Origin: JANNAV01 sp031384695
GTDB lineage: Bacteria; Pseudomonadota; Alphaproteobacteria; Rhodobacterales; Rhodobacteraceae
DNA: 46,525 nt
NCBI GenBank assembly: GCA_031384695.1
Contig: JANNAV010000036.1
Span: 1 to 46,525 of the forward strand
Direction: 5' to 3'
This document shows positions 16,756 to 24,328 of the stretch, one piece after another (the stretch's first letter is position 1; every line of letters starts with the position of its first letter). The position numbers and the translations under genes are program-made. Under the pieces are notes generated by a model, which was not told where the DNA came from, did no database searches, and saw only the letters and a program-made list of their open reading frames with translations.

Positions 16756-17981
16756 AAGGTTCCTCCGATGGTGCCGTCGGCGCGCAGGGTGGCGAGGGTT
16801 TCCGGGCCAAGGCCCAGAATGTCGCGCAGGACGGCACCGCTGTGCTGGCCAAGCGTGGGCGGCGCGTTGCGGTAGGTAATGGGGGTGGCGCTGAGGTGCA
16901 GGGGATTGCCGATCAGGGCAACCTGCCCGCTGGCGGCGGTGGGGTGGGGCAGCGATATCTTCATGCCGCGCGCGGCAACCTGGGGGCTGGCGAAGGTGGC
17001 GGCCAGATCATGCACCGGGCCTGCGGGGATGCCTGCGGTGGCGAGCAGTGCCAGCCAATCGGCGCCTGTGCGCAGGCGGGTCAGCGCCTCGATCTGCGGC
17101 ACGATGCTTTCGCGGTTGCGCACGCGGGCGGCGTTGGTGGCGAATTGCGGATCCATGGCAAGGGGTGCCGCCTCCGCGAGGGCGGCAAAACGGGCGAACT
17201 GGCTGTCGTTGCCGATGGCCAGAATGAACGTGCCATCCGAGGCCGGAAAGGTGCCATAAGGCACGATGGTGGGGTGATCATTGCCGCGCCGGGGCGGGAT
17301 ATTGCCATCCGTCAGATAGCCAACCCCTTGATTTATCAGCCATGCCACTTGGGTATCCAGCAAGGCCAAGTCGATATGCTGGCCCAGCCCGGTGGTATGC
17401 CGCGCGTTCAAAGCCGCCAGAATCCCCGTCACCGCATACATGCCGCACATCACATCGGCGATGCCGACACCGGCCTTCAGCGGGCGGCCATCCGCCTCGC
17501 CGGTAAGCGACATCAGCCCGCCTTCGCCCTGCGCCAGAAAATCATAGCCCGCGCGGGACGCATTCGGCCCGGTCTGGCCAAATCCGGTGATCGAGCAGTA
17601 AATCAGGCGCGGGTTCAGCGCGGCAAGGCTGGCATAATCAAGGCCATGGCGCGCCAGATCGCCCGGCTTGAAATTCTCGACCAGAATATCGGATTGGGCG
17701 GCGATTCCGCGCAGCAACGCCTGCCCGGCAGGATGGGCGATGTTGACGGCAAGGGATTTCTTGCCGCGATTGGCGGAAAGATAATAAGCGCTTTCGGCGG
17801 TGTCCTGACCTTGGGCATCCTGCACGAAAGGGGGCCCCCAGCCACGGGTATCGTCGCCGGTGCCCGGACGCTCGATCTTGATGACCTCGGCGCCAAGATC
17901 GGCCAGCAGTTGAGTGGCGGTGGGCCCGGCAAGGATGCGCGACAGGTCGAGCACGCGGAGGCCGGAAAGAGCGCTTGTCAC
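16752..17981 (-). CDS. CaiB/BaiF (type III) CoA-transferase
   Basis: The 409-residue protein is a type III CoA-transferase. Family marks are LSGLRVLDLSRILAGP at the start, GAEVIKIERPGTGD at 30-43, NRGKKSLAVNIAHP at 71-84, and the catalytic Asp in GVGIADVMCG (Asp176). The start is GTG at 17981 with AAGGA about nine bases upstream. The C-terminus overlaps the ThDP gene by 4 bp. The pair may activate an organic acid as its CoA thioester and cleave or decarboxylate it. Donor and acceptor acids cannot be told from the sequence; formate, succinate or acetate donors are common in the family. Confidence 0.92.
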   Translation of the reverse strand: MTSALSGLRVLDLSRILAGPTATQLLADLGAEVIKIERPGTGDDTRGWGPPFVQDAQGQDTAESAYYLSANRGKKSLAVNIAHPAGQALLRGIAAQSDILVENFKPGDLARHGLDYASLAALNPRLIYCSITGFGQTGPNASRAGYDFLAQGEGGLMSLTGEADGRPLKAGVGIADVMCGMYAVTGILAALNARHTTGLGQHIDLALLDTQVAWLINQGVGYLTDGNIPPRRGNDHPTIVPYGTFPASDGTFILAIGNDSQFARFAALAEAAPLAMDPQFATNAARVRNRESIVPQIEALTRLRTGADWLALLATAGIPAGPVHDLAATFASPQVAARGMKISLPHPTAASGQVALIGNPLHLSATPITYRNAPPTLGQHSGAVLRDILGLGPETLATLRADGTIGGTL

Positions 17982-18060
17982 AGGGTTTGGTCCTTGGGCT
18001 TGGGCCTTGGAAGTTGCGCCCTGCTGCCAGTTATGGCGCGGCGTGACAAGCCTTTAGCGG

Positions 18061-18093
18061 GGGCAAGGCGCACCAATTGGCGCGTCCTTGCCC
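18061..18093 (-). terminator. Hairpin downstream of the YHS gene
   Basis: GGGCAAGG at 18061-18068 pairs with CCTTGCCC at 18086-18093, and inner CGC/GCG bases extend the stem around a loop containing AATT. It begins 9 bp beyond the stop of the minus-strand YHS gene. There is no U-tract on the minus strand, so it may be a transcript-stabilising 3' hairpin rather than a strict intrinsic terminator. Confidence 0.4.
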
Positions 18094-18101
18094 ATTTTGC
18101 C

Positions 18102-18626
18102 TTAGCCCTTGGCGGGGGCGCCGGAGGTGAAATTGGGGATCTTGGCGTGCGACGCGCCCTTCGGCTCGATACCCTTCCAGTTCTTTTTCGACAGTTTCAG
18201 ATTGCCCGGAATGTCTTCCTCCCAAAAGCCGACCACGCTTTTGGTGATGTTCAGATACAGCTTGCCATCGACGATGCGCCACAGCGTCGGGTTGCCCGGA
18301 ACCTTGCCGCCCTGCGCCACGCCGTATGCGCAATGGCCGTCATACTGGGGCGCAAATGCCGCCGGATCGGCCTTGAAGCGGTCGCGGTTGGCCTCGGTGG
18401 CAAAGGCAAATTTCGCGCCGTTGTATTCCGCCGTGATGTTGGCTTTGCCAACCGCCGGTGCGGCTTGCGGCGTGCCCACCGGGGTCTGTGCGATATCGAA
18501 GTAAGATACCGCATCATAGCCCGAAACGGCAAAACCGGTTTTATCGACAAACTGCTCGCCCGCGAAAGCAGCCGAGGTCATCAGCACCGCGAACGCCGCG
18601 GCAAGCCCGAAAGATCTGCGCATCAT
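18102..18626 (-). CDS. Exported YHS-domain protein
   Basis: The 174-residue protein has a signal peptide (MMRRSFGLAAAFAVLMTSAA, cut after AFA near residue 22). The mature part contains a YHS-type domain: SGYDAVSYF, FAFATEANRDRFKADPAAFA, then YDGHCAYGVAQGG and NITKSVVGFWEEDI. Periplasmic YHS proteins of this kind are widespread in proteobacteria and are suspected to bind metals or small ligands, but no function is established. Two ATGs (18626 and 18623) are possible; the second has better spacing from GAGGAG. It stands alone, with about 110 bp upstream containing a direct repeat and a hairpin just after its stop. Confidence 0.88.
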   Translation of the reverse strand: MMRRSFGLAAAFAVLMTSAAFAGEQFVDKTGFAVSGYDAVSYFDIAQTPVGTPQAAPAVGKANITAEYNGAKFAFATEANRDRFKADPAAFAPQYDGHCAYGVAQGGKVPGNPTLWRIVDGKLYLNITKSVVGFWEEDIPGNLKLSKKNWKGIEPKGASHAKIPNFTSGAPAKG

Positions 18627-18685
18627 CGTCTCCTCTTATGAACGCCTGCCCCCTTCTTAGCGGGGCAACAGCGCCCGTGGGCCGA

Positions 18686-18734
18686 CATTTCCGTGATATC
18701 GCGCAGAGGTGACCCGGGGCGGCATTTCCGTGAT
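18686..18734. repeat. Direct repeat upstream of the YHS gene
   Basis: CATTTCCGTGAT occurs at 18686-18697 and again at 18723-18734, 37 bp apart, within the short gap between the SGNH gene's end and the YHS gene. Flanking bases are also similar (GCCGA versus GGCGG before each). The second copy lies at the SGNH gene's 3' border. It could be a regulator half-site pair or a local duplication. Confidence 0.55.
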
Positions 18735-18738
18735 CCGG

Positions 18739-19587
18739 TCACTTCAACTGCGCCGAGATTGCCGCACAAAGCGCGTCCGAGCGCAGCGACAGGAACGCGC
18801 GCGCCGCAGATTCGGTGGGGTGAAACGGGTCTTTGATCGCCCCCGAAGGCTTGCGGCGAAAGTTGGCCGAGACGTTCTGATTGGCCGCCAGAGTGGCCTT
18901 GGTATAGCCATCGACAAAACTGCACCGGCTGCCGATGCTGGTAAAGGCGCCGCGGATGTTTTCCTGCGCGCGGCTGCGCAGCTTGTTCACCTTGCCGCCA
19001 TGCACCGGGGCGGTGGTCATGAAAATGCAAGGCAGATCGGGCGGCAATTGCGCCATGGTGGCCTTGGCATCGGCCAGTGCGGCCTCGGGCGAGGCGGCCC
19101 AGCGGGATTCCGCATTGCCCAGAAAGAACATGATCAACAGTTTGGGCGCGTAATAGCCCTTGGCGAACATCGCCTCGAACCCCGACCGTTCGGGTTTGCA
19201 GAATTGATAAAGCGCGCCCTGCCCGATCTGGATATAGGGGTTCTCGTTGTGGTTCAGGGTTCCATAGCTGCCCGCGTTGACCTTCCATTTCGGATCAATA
19301 TCGCAAAGCGCGCCCTTGCCCTTTTTGCTGCGCGCCGTCCAGGCCGCAAGCGCGGTGGACCGCACGCCGATCACCCCCACCGACATGCCCGCGGTTTGTG
19401 CGCAGAATTTCGTCGCCATGTTGAAGTAGTTCAGAAACGCCTTGCCCGCCCCGAATGACAACTGCGAATCGCCCAGGATCAGAATATCGGGCGCGGTAGG
19501 GCCGGTATCGGCGGGGGACATGCCGGGCGACAACAGGCTTAACGCCGTAAGCGAAGCAAGGATCAGGCGGCGGGTTTTACGCATCAT
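18739..19587 (-). CDS. Exported SGNH/GDSL-type hydrolase
   Basis: The 282-residue protein has a signal peptide (MMRKTRRLILASLTALSLLS, then PGMSPA) and an SGNH-hydrolase layout. Block I is ILGDSQLSF with nucleophile Ser41, a possible block III Asn lies in FLGNAES, and block V DPFHPTE has Asp253 and His256 near the C-terminus. Such enzymes are usually esterases or O-deacetylases acting outside the cytoplasm on glycans or lipids. Two start ATGs at 19587 and 19584 are equivalent in practice. It is transcribed in the same direction as the YHS gene (about 110 bp gap) and about 100 bp after the TSUP gene. A link to modified periplasmic glucans is speculative. Confidence 0.82.
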   Translation of the reverse strand: MMRKTRRLILASLTALSLLSPGMSPADTGPTAPDILILGDSQLSFGAGKAFLNYFNMATKFCAQTAGMSVGVIGVRSTALAAWTARSKKGKGALCDIDPKWKVNAGSYGTLNHNENPYIQIGQGALYQFCKPERSGFEAMFAKGYYAPKLLIMFFLGNAESRWAASPEAALADAKATMAQLPPDLPCIFMTTAPVHGGKVNKLRSRAQENIRGAFTSIGSRCSFVDGYTKATLAANQNVSANFRRKPSGAIKDPFHPTESAARAFLSLRSDALCAAISAQLK

Positions 19588-19688
19588 CGGCCTTCGTCAA
19601 AGAACAGTCACCTTGCGAAGCCCCCATCGCGAAGCCCCTTCATGCCCTATCCACCGCCAAAACCGAGTCACAACTGTGTGAAACCGCT

Positions 19689-20447
19689 TCAGATCAGTGC
19701 CCAGACCAGCTTTGCCGCCAGCAGAACCGAGGTTGCAACCAGCAAAGGCCTGATCAGCCGCGCCCCCACCCGCACCGCAAGCCGCGCACCCAAGGCGGCA
19801 CCGCAAATCTGCGCCACCGCCATCGCCGCCCCCATCCCCCACCAGACCGCGCCGGAAAACACGAACACGCCCAGCGCGCCGAGGTTGGAGGCGAAGTTCA
19901 GCAGTTTGGTATGCGCCACCGCCTTCAACAGCCCAAACCCCGCCAGCAAGACGAAGGCCAGCATGTAGAACGATCCCGCACCGGGGCCGAAAAACCCGTC
20001 ATAACCCGCAATCAGCGGTACTGCGGTGAAGGTGAAGGCAATGGGGCGCAGGCGCTGGGTGCGGCTGGCATCGGTTAATCCCGGCTTCAGCGCGAAAAAT
20101 GCGGCCACCCCCACCAGCACCACCGGCATGATCACCCGCAGCGCGTCGGCGGGCACCAGATGCGCCAGCAGCGCACCAGCCGCACCTGCGGCGGCACTGA
20201 CCCCGGCCATGCCAAGCTGCCCGGCCAGCCGGACCTCGCCTGCGCGGCCATAGCTGATCGCGGCCATCCCGGCGCCGAACGTGCCTTGCAGCTTGTTGGT
20301 GGCCAAAGCCTCGATTGGCGACGCACCCGCAAGCAGCAGGGCGGGCACGGTGATCAGACCGCCGCCACCGGCAATCGCATCGACAAATCCGGCCAGAAAT
20401 GCGGCGCACATCAAAAGCAGAACCAGCGTGGCTGAAACCTCAAACAT
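19689..20447 (-). CDS. TSUP (TauE/SafE) family membrane exporter
   Basis: The 252-residue membrane protein has about eight hydrophobic segments. The glycine-rich N-terminal signature GFVDAIAGGGGLITVPALLL near residues 20-40 and the TNKLQGTFG block near 50-58 define the TSUP (formerly DUF81) family; an equivalent motif recurs in the second half as AGYDGFFGPGAGSF. Members move sulfite, sulfoacetate or related anions. The ATG at 20447 overlaps the serB stop by 8 bp, so it is probably co-translated with serB, although no functional tie is evident. The substrate is unknown. Confidence 0.9.
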   Translation of the reverse strand: MFEVSATLVLLLMCAAFLAGFVDAIAGGGGLITVPALLLAGASPIEALATNKLQGTFGAGMAAISYGRAGEVRLAGQLGMAGVSAAAGAAGALLAHLVPADALRVIMPVVLVGVAAFFALKPGLTDASRTQRLRPIAFTFTAVPLIAGYDGFFGPGAGSFYMLAFVLLAGFGLLKAVAHTKLLNFASNLGALGVFVFSGAVWWGMGAAMAVAQICGAALGARLAVRVGARLIRPLLVATSVLLAAKLVWALI

Positions 20448-21318
20448 CGGCGAAATCGTGCCGCGCATAGCCTTGCAGGTACAAAAGCGCCGTCAGATCG
20501 CCATGGTTGACGCGGATATCGCATTGTGCGGCAACAGCGGGCTTGGCGTGCAGCGCAACCCCCGTACCGGCGCGCGCCAGCATGCCCAGATCATTGGCCC
20601 CATCCCCCACCGCCAGCACATCGGCCGGGATCAAGCCCAGCCGGGCCGCAATCTGTTCCAGCGCCTCGACCTTGGCCTGTCGGCCCAGAATGGGCACCGC
20701 CACGTCGCCGGTCAACTTGCCATCCTGCACCAGCAGCGTGTTGGCGCGGCTTTCATCAAAGCCCAGACGGGCGGCGATGGCGGTGGTGAAGGCGGTAAAG
20801 CCGCCCGAAACCAGGGCCGCATGGCCACCCGCCGCCTTCATGGTGGCCACCAGTTGCGCACCGCCCGGCATCAGGGTGATCCGGTCGCGGATCACGCGGG
20901 CGATCACCGCTTCGGGCAGGCCTTTCAGCAGGTCGACACGGCTTCGCAGAGCAGCCTCGAAATCCATCTCGCCGTTCATCGCGCGGGCGGTGATGGCGGC
21001 CACATGGGCACCGACGCCCGCCTCATCCGCCAACTCGTCGATACATTCCTGTTCGATCATCGTGCTGTCCATATCGGCGATCAGCAGGCGTTTTCGCCGC
21101 GTTTTGGCCGGTTGGATGATCAGGTCTATCCGCAGCGCCTGCAAATTTTGCCAGACTTCCCAACGGTTTGCCGGCATCACGGGCAAGGCGATTTCTGCGG
21201 CCACCGCCGGATCAAGCCAAACCGCATCACCGCCACCCCATGCGTTGCGCAGCGATTCCACCAAGGCACGGTCAAGGATTGGAGTGGCGGGATCGGTGAT
21301 CAGCGTGGCGATAAACAT
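20440..21318 (-). CDS. serB: Phosphoserine phosphatase
   Basis: The 292-residue protein is a HAD-superfamily phosphoserine phosphatase, the last step of serine synthesis. Motif I DMDSTMI has nucleophile Asp82 and acid/base Asp84. The cap shows IDELADEAGVG and GEMDFEAALRSRV, motif II is LVSGGFTAF, and motif IV is VGDGANDLGML. The N-terminal ~75 residues are the extra domain seen in proteobacterial SerB. The start is the ATG at 21318. The gene is divergent from serC-serA with about 145 bp between, so all three serine genes may share control; its 3' end overlaps the TSUP gene. Confidence 0.96.
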   Translation of the reverse strand: MFIATLITDPATPILDRALVESLRNAWGGGDAVWLDPAVAAEIALPVMPANRWEVWQNLQALRIDLIIQPAKTRRKRLLIADMDSTMIEQECIDELADEAGVGAHVAAITARAMNGEMDFEAALRSRVDLLKGLPEAVIARVIRDRITLMPGGAQLVATMKAAGGHAALVSGGFTAFTTAIAARLGFDESRANTLLVQDGKLTGDVAVPILGRQAKVEALEQIAARLGLIPADVLAVGDGANDLGMLARAGTGVALHAKPAVAAQCDIRVNHGDLTALLYLQGYARHDFADV

Positions 21319-21380
21319 GGTGGGGCCTGCTCCGCAGCGTCGTTAATTCACGCTCAAGCGGCGCTTTACGATCAATTTCA

Positions 21381-21463
21381 GGCTTGCGCCAGCCCGCAGC
21401 GGCGATTATCCCCCGCATTGGGACACCCTTCCCCAACGAAGGGCAATTATCTGGAAGGATACC
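21381..21463 (+). ncRNA. Candidate serC leader RNA (cis-regulatory element)
   Basis: The 83 bases before the serC start are rich in structure. CGCC (21387-21390) pairs with GGCG (21401-21404). A perfect six-pair stem CCCTTC (21426-21431)/GAAGGG (21438-21443) closes a CCCAAC loop. TATCC (21407-21411) can pair with GGATA (21457-21461), which overlaps the Shine-Dalgarno region GGAAGGA. A conserved serC leader motif is known upstream of alphaproteobacterial serC-serA operons, and both position and structure fit. The ligand of that motif is not known to me. Assignment rests on recollection and base-pairing rather than a covariance search. Confidence 0.55.
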
Positions 21464-22609
21464 ATGTCTGATCTGCACGCACCGGCATTGCGCCCGGCAA
21501 ATCCGCGCTTTTCTTCGGGCCCCTGTGCCAAAATCCCCGGTTATTCGCTTGCGATGTTGTCCGACGCGCCCCTTGGGCGGTCGCACCGGGCGGTTGTCGG
21601 CAAGGCCCGACTGAAATCGGCCATCGACCATACCCGAGACATTCTGGGCGTGCCTGCGGATTACCGCATCGGCATCGTGCCCGGTTCGGACACCGGCGCG
21701 GTTGAAATGGCGATGTGGACCCTGCTGGGCGCGCGCCCGGTCGAGATGCTGGCCTGGGAGTCGTTCGGCGAAGGGTGGGTGACGGATGCCGTCAAACAGT
21801 TGAAGCTGGAGGCGAAGGTGCGGGTGGCGCCTTACGGGCAGATCGTGGATTTCGCACAGGTGGATTTCGATTGTGACGTGGTGTTCACATGGAACGGCAC
21901 CACCAGCGGCTGCCGCCTGCCGGACGGCGATGCGATCCCGGCGGCGCGCGCGGGGCTGACGATCTGCGATGCCACTTCGGCGGCGTTTGCGATGGATCTG
22001 CCGTGGGACAAGCTGGATGTGGTGACGTTTTCCTGGCAAAAAGTGCTGGGCGGCGAGGGGGCGCACGGGATGCTGATCCTGAGCCCCCGTGCGGTAGCGC
22101 GGCTGGAAAGCCATGTCCCGGCCTGGCCCTTGCCGAAGATTTTCCGGCTGACGTCCAAAGGCAAGCTGATCGAGGGGATTTTCGAAGGCGAGACGATCAA
22201 CACCCCCTCGATGCTTGCGGTTGAGGATTATCTGGTAGCCCTGCGCTGGGCTGAAAGCATCGGCGGGCTGGCGGGCCTTGTGGGGCGCGCAACCGGGAAT
22301 GCGCAGGTGATCTGGGATTTTTGTGCAGAAAACCCGTGGCTTAGCAATCTGGCAGAGCAGCCGGAGATCGCCTCGACCACCAGTGTTTGCCTGAAATTCA
22401 CCGATCCGCGCATCCGGGATGGGGCGGCTTTTGCCAAGGCGGTAGCCAAACGGCTGGAAACGGCGGGGGTGGCCTATGATATCGGCGCATACCGCGACGC
22501 GCCGCCGGGCCTGCGAATCTGGTGTGGATCGACGGTGGAAACCACCGATATCGCCGCCCTGATGCCGTGGATCGCCCACGCCTTTCACGCCGAGATTGCG
22601 GCGCAATAA
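21464..22609 (+). CDS. serC: Phosphoserine aminotransferase
   Basis: The 381-residue PLP enzyme converts 3-phosphohydroxypyruvate to phosphoserine. It belongs to the alphaproteobacterial SerC subgroup, with FSSGPCAKIPGYS near residue 16 and SHRAVVGKARLKSAID at 40-55. NGTTSG lies at 144-149, the CDATSAAF block near 168, and the PLP-binding lysine in SFS-type WQKVLGGEGAHG at Lys193. The start is the ATG at 21464 after a GGAAGGA site contained in the leader structure. serA follows 60 bp downstream on the same strand. Confidence 0.96.
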   Translation: MSDLHAPALRPANPRFSSGPCAKIPGYSLAMLSDAPLGRSHRAVVGKARLKSAIDHTRDILGVPADYRIGIVPGSDTGAVEMAMWTLLGARPVEMLAWESFGEGWVTDAVKQLKLEAKVRVAPYGQIVDFAQVDFDCDVVFTWNGTTSGCRLPDGDAIPAARAGLTICDATSAAFAMDLPWDKLDVVTFSWQKVLGGEGAHGMLILSPRAVARLESHVPAWPLPKIFRLTSKGKLIEGIFEGETINTPSMLAVEDYLVALRWAESIGGLAGLVGRATGNAQVIWDFCAENPWLSNLAEQPEIASTTSVCLKFTDPRIRDGAAFAKAVAKRLETAGVAYDIGAYRDAPPGLRIWCGSTVETTDIAALMPWIAHAFHAEIAAQ

Positions 22610-22669
22610 GCTTCCGTAGGGTGTGCATTCATGCGCACCATCCCGCCGCCCCATCAAAGGAGTGCCCTC

Positions 22670-24265
22670 ATGGCCCCGCGCGTGTTAGTCTCTGACGAAC
22701 TTTCCGAAACCGCCGTGCAAATCTTCCGCGACCGGGGGGTTGAAGTGGATTACCTGCCGAAACTCGGCAAGGACAAGGATGCGCTGGCCGCCATCATTGA
22801 CGGCTATGACGGGCTTGCCATCCGCTCGGCTACCAAAGTGACCGAAAAACTGCTGGCCAGCGCCAGCCGTCTGAAGGTGATCGGGCGGGCGGGGATCGGA
22901 GTGGATAACGTCGATATCCCGGCGGCCTCGAAAAAGGGCGTGATCGTGATGAACACGCCGTTCGGCAATTCGATCACCACGGCGGAACACGCGATTGCGA
23001 TGATGTTCGCGGTGGCGCGGCAACTGCCGGAGGCCAACGCCTCGACCCAGGCCGGCAAGTGGGAGAAAACCCGCTTCATGGGGGTTGAGTTGTTCAACAA
23101 GACGCTTGGCGTCATCGGCGCGGGCAATATCGGCGGCATCGTGTGCGACCGCGCGGTGGGGCTGCATATGAAGGTTATCGCCTATGATCCGTTTCTTTCG
23201 GAAGAGCGGGCGCGCATTTTGGGCGTGACCAAGGTGGAGTTGGATGATTTGCTGGCGCGCGCCGATTTCATCACCCTGCATGTGCCGCTGACCGACAAGA
23301 CCCGCAATATCCTGAGCCGCGAGAATTTGGCGAAAACCAGGAAAGGCGTGCGGATCATCAACTGCGCCCGGGGCGGTCTGATCGACGAGGCGGCACTGGC
23401 CGAGGCGTTGACCTCGGGCCATGTGGCGGGGGCGGCGCTGGATGTGTTCGAGGTGGAACCGGCCACCGAAAACCCGCTGTTCAACATGCCGAATGTGGTT
23501 TGCACCCCGCATCTGGGGGCCGCAACCACCGAGGCGCAGGAAAACGTGGCGCTGCAGGTGGCGGAACAGATGGCGGATTATCTGCTGACCGGGGCGGTGC
23601 AAAACGCGCTGAACATGCCGAATGTGACAGCGGAAGAGGCGGCGGTGATGGGGCCGTGGATCAAGCTGGCCTCACATCTGGGCAGTTTCATCGGCCAGAT
23701 GACCGACGAGCCGATCAAGGCGATCAACATTCTTTACGATGGCACGGTGGCGGCGATGAACCTTGCCGCCCTCAATTCGGCGGTGATTGCCGGGGTGATG
23801 CGAACTGCCAACCCGGAGGTCAATCTGGTGTCGGCGCCGGTTGTGGCCAAGGAACGCGGCATCCAGATTTCCACCACCCGGCAGGAAAAGACCGGGGTTT
23901 TTGATGCCTATATCAAGGTGACGATGGTGACGGAAAAGCGCGAACGCTCGGTGGCGGGGACGTGCTTTTCCGATGGCAAACCGCGCTTTATCCAGATCAA
24001 AGGCATCAACATCGACGCCGAAATCGGCGCGCATATGCTTTACACCACCAATGATGACGTGCCGGGGATCATCGGTTTGCTGGGGATGACCATGGGCCGG
24101 AACGGCGTGAACATCGCCAACTTTACCTTGGGCCGGTCCGGCGTTGGCAAGGATGCCATCGCCATTCTGTATCTGGACCAGCGGATTGATCCGAAGGTGG
24201 TGGAAACGCTGGAAGGCACCGGAATGTTCAGTCAGGTCAAGGCGTTGCAGTTCGAAGTGGCGTAA
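22670..24265 (+). CDS. serA: D-3-phosphoglycerate dehydrogenase
   Basis: The 531-residue enzyme oxidises 3-phosphoglycerate, the first step of serine synthesis. It is a long-form SerA: a substrate/NAD domain (GVIGAGNIGG at 148-156, NCARGGLIDE with the catalytic Arg region, and CTPHLGAAT with the catalytic His), an intervening ASB domain (about 330-450), and a C-terminal ACT domain (about 455-531, beginning near TTNDDVPGIIG). ACT domains often give feedback control by serine. I use the ATG at 22670, with AAAGGAG eight bases upstream, rather than the in-frame ATG at 22631. It is the last gene of the serC-serA operon and is followed by a strong hairpin. Confidence 0.96.
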   Translation: MAPRVLVSDELSETAVQIFRDRGVEVDYLPKLGKDKDALAAIIDGYDGLAIRSATKVTEKLLASASRLKVIGRAGIGVDNVDIPAASKKGVIVMNTPFGNSITTAEHAIAMMFAVARQLPEANASTQAGKWEKTRFMGVELFNKTLGVIGAGNIGGIVCDRAVGLHMKVIAYDPFLSEERARILGVTKVELDDLLARADFITLHVPLTDKTRNILSRENLAKTRKGVRIINCARGGLIDEAALAEALTSGHVAGAALDVFEVEPATENPLFNMPNVVCTPHLGAATTEAQENVALQVAEQMADYLLTGAVQNALNMPNVTAEEAAVMGPWIKLASHLGSFIGQMTDEPIKAINILYDGTVAAMNLAALNSAVIAGVMRTANPEVNLVSAPVVAKERGIQISTTRQEKTGVFDAYIKVTMVTEKRERSVAGTCFSDGKPRFIQIKGINIDAEIGAHMLYTTNDDVPGIIGLLGMTMGRNGVNIANFTLGRSGVGKDAIAILYLDQRIDPKVVETLEGTGMFSQVKALQFEVA

Positions 24266-24289
24266 GGGCCCGCAGAAATCTTCTTTGTG

Positions 24290-24315
24290 CAGGCGCCCCG
24301 GCAAGGGGGCGCCTG
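24290..24315 (+). terminator. Hairpin terminator after serA
   Basis: CAGGCGCCCC at 24290-24299 pairs perfectly with GGGGCGCCTG at 24306-24315 around a six-base loop, 24 bp after the serA stop. The following ATTGTTGG is only weakly T-rich. It sits between serA and the end of the convergent giant repeat gene, so it may separate both transcripts. Confidence 0.7.
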
Positions 24316-24328
24316 ATTGTTGGCCGCC

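Noticed and set aside
16842..18641. 599-codon plus-strand open frame opposite the CoA-transferase and YHS genes
   Set aside because: It spans two well-supported minus-strand genes and the gap between them, with no recognisable domain.
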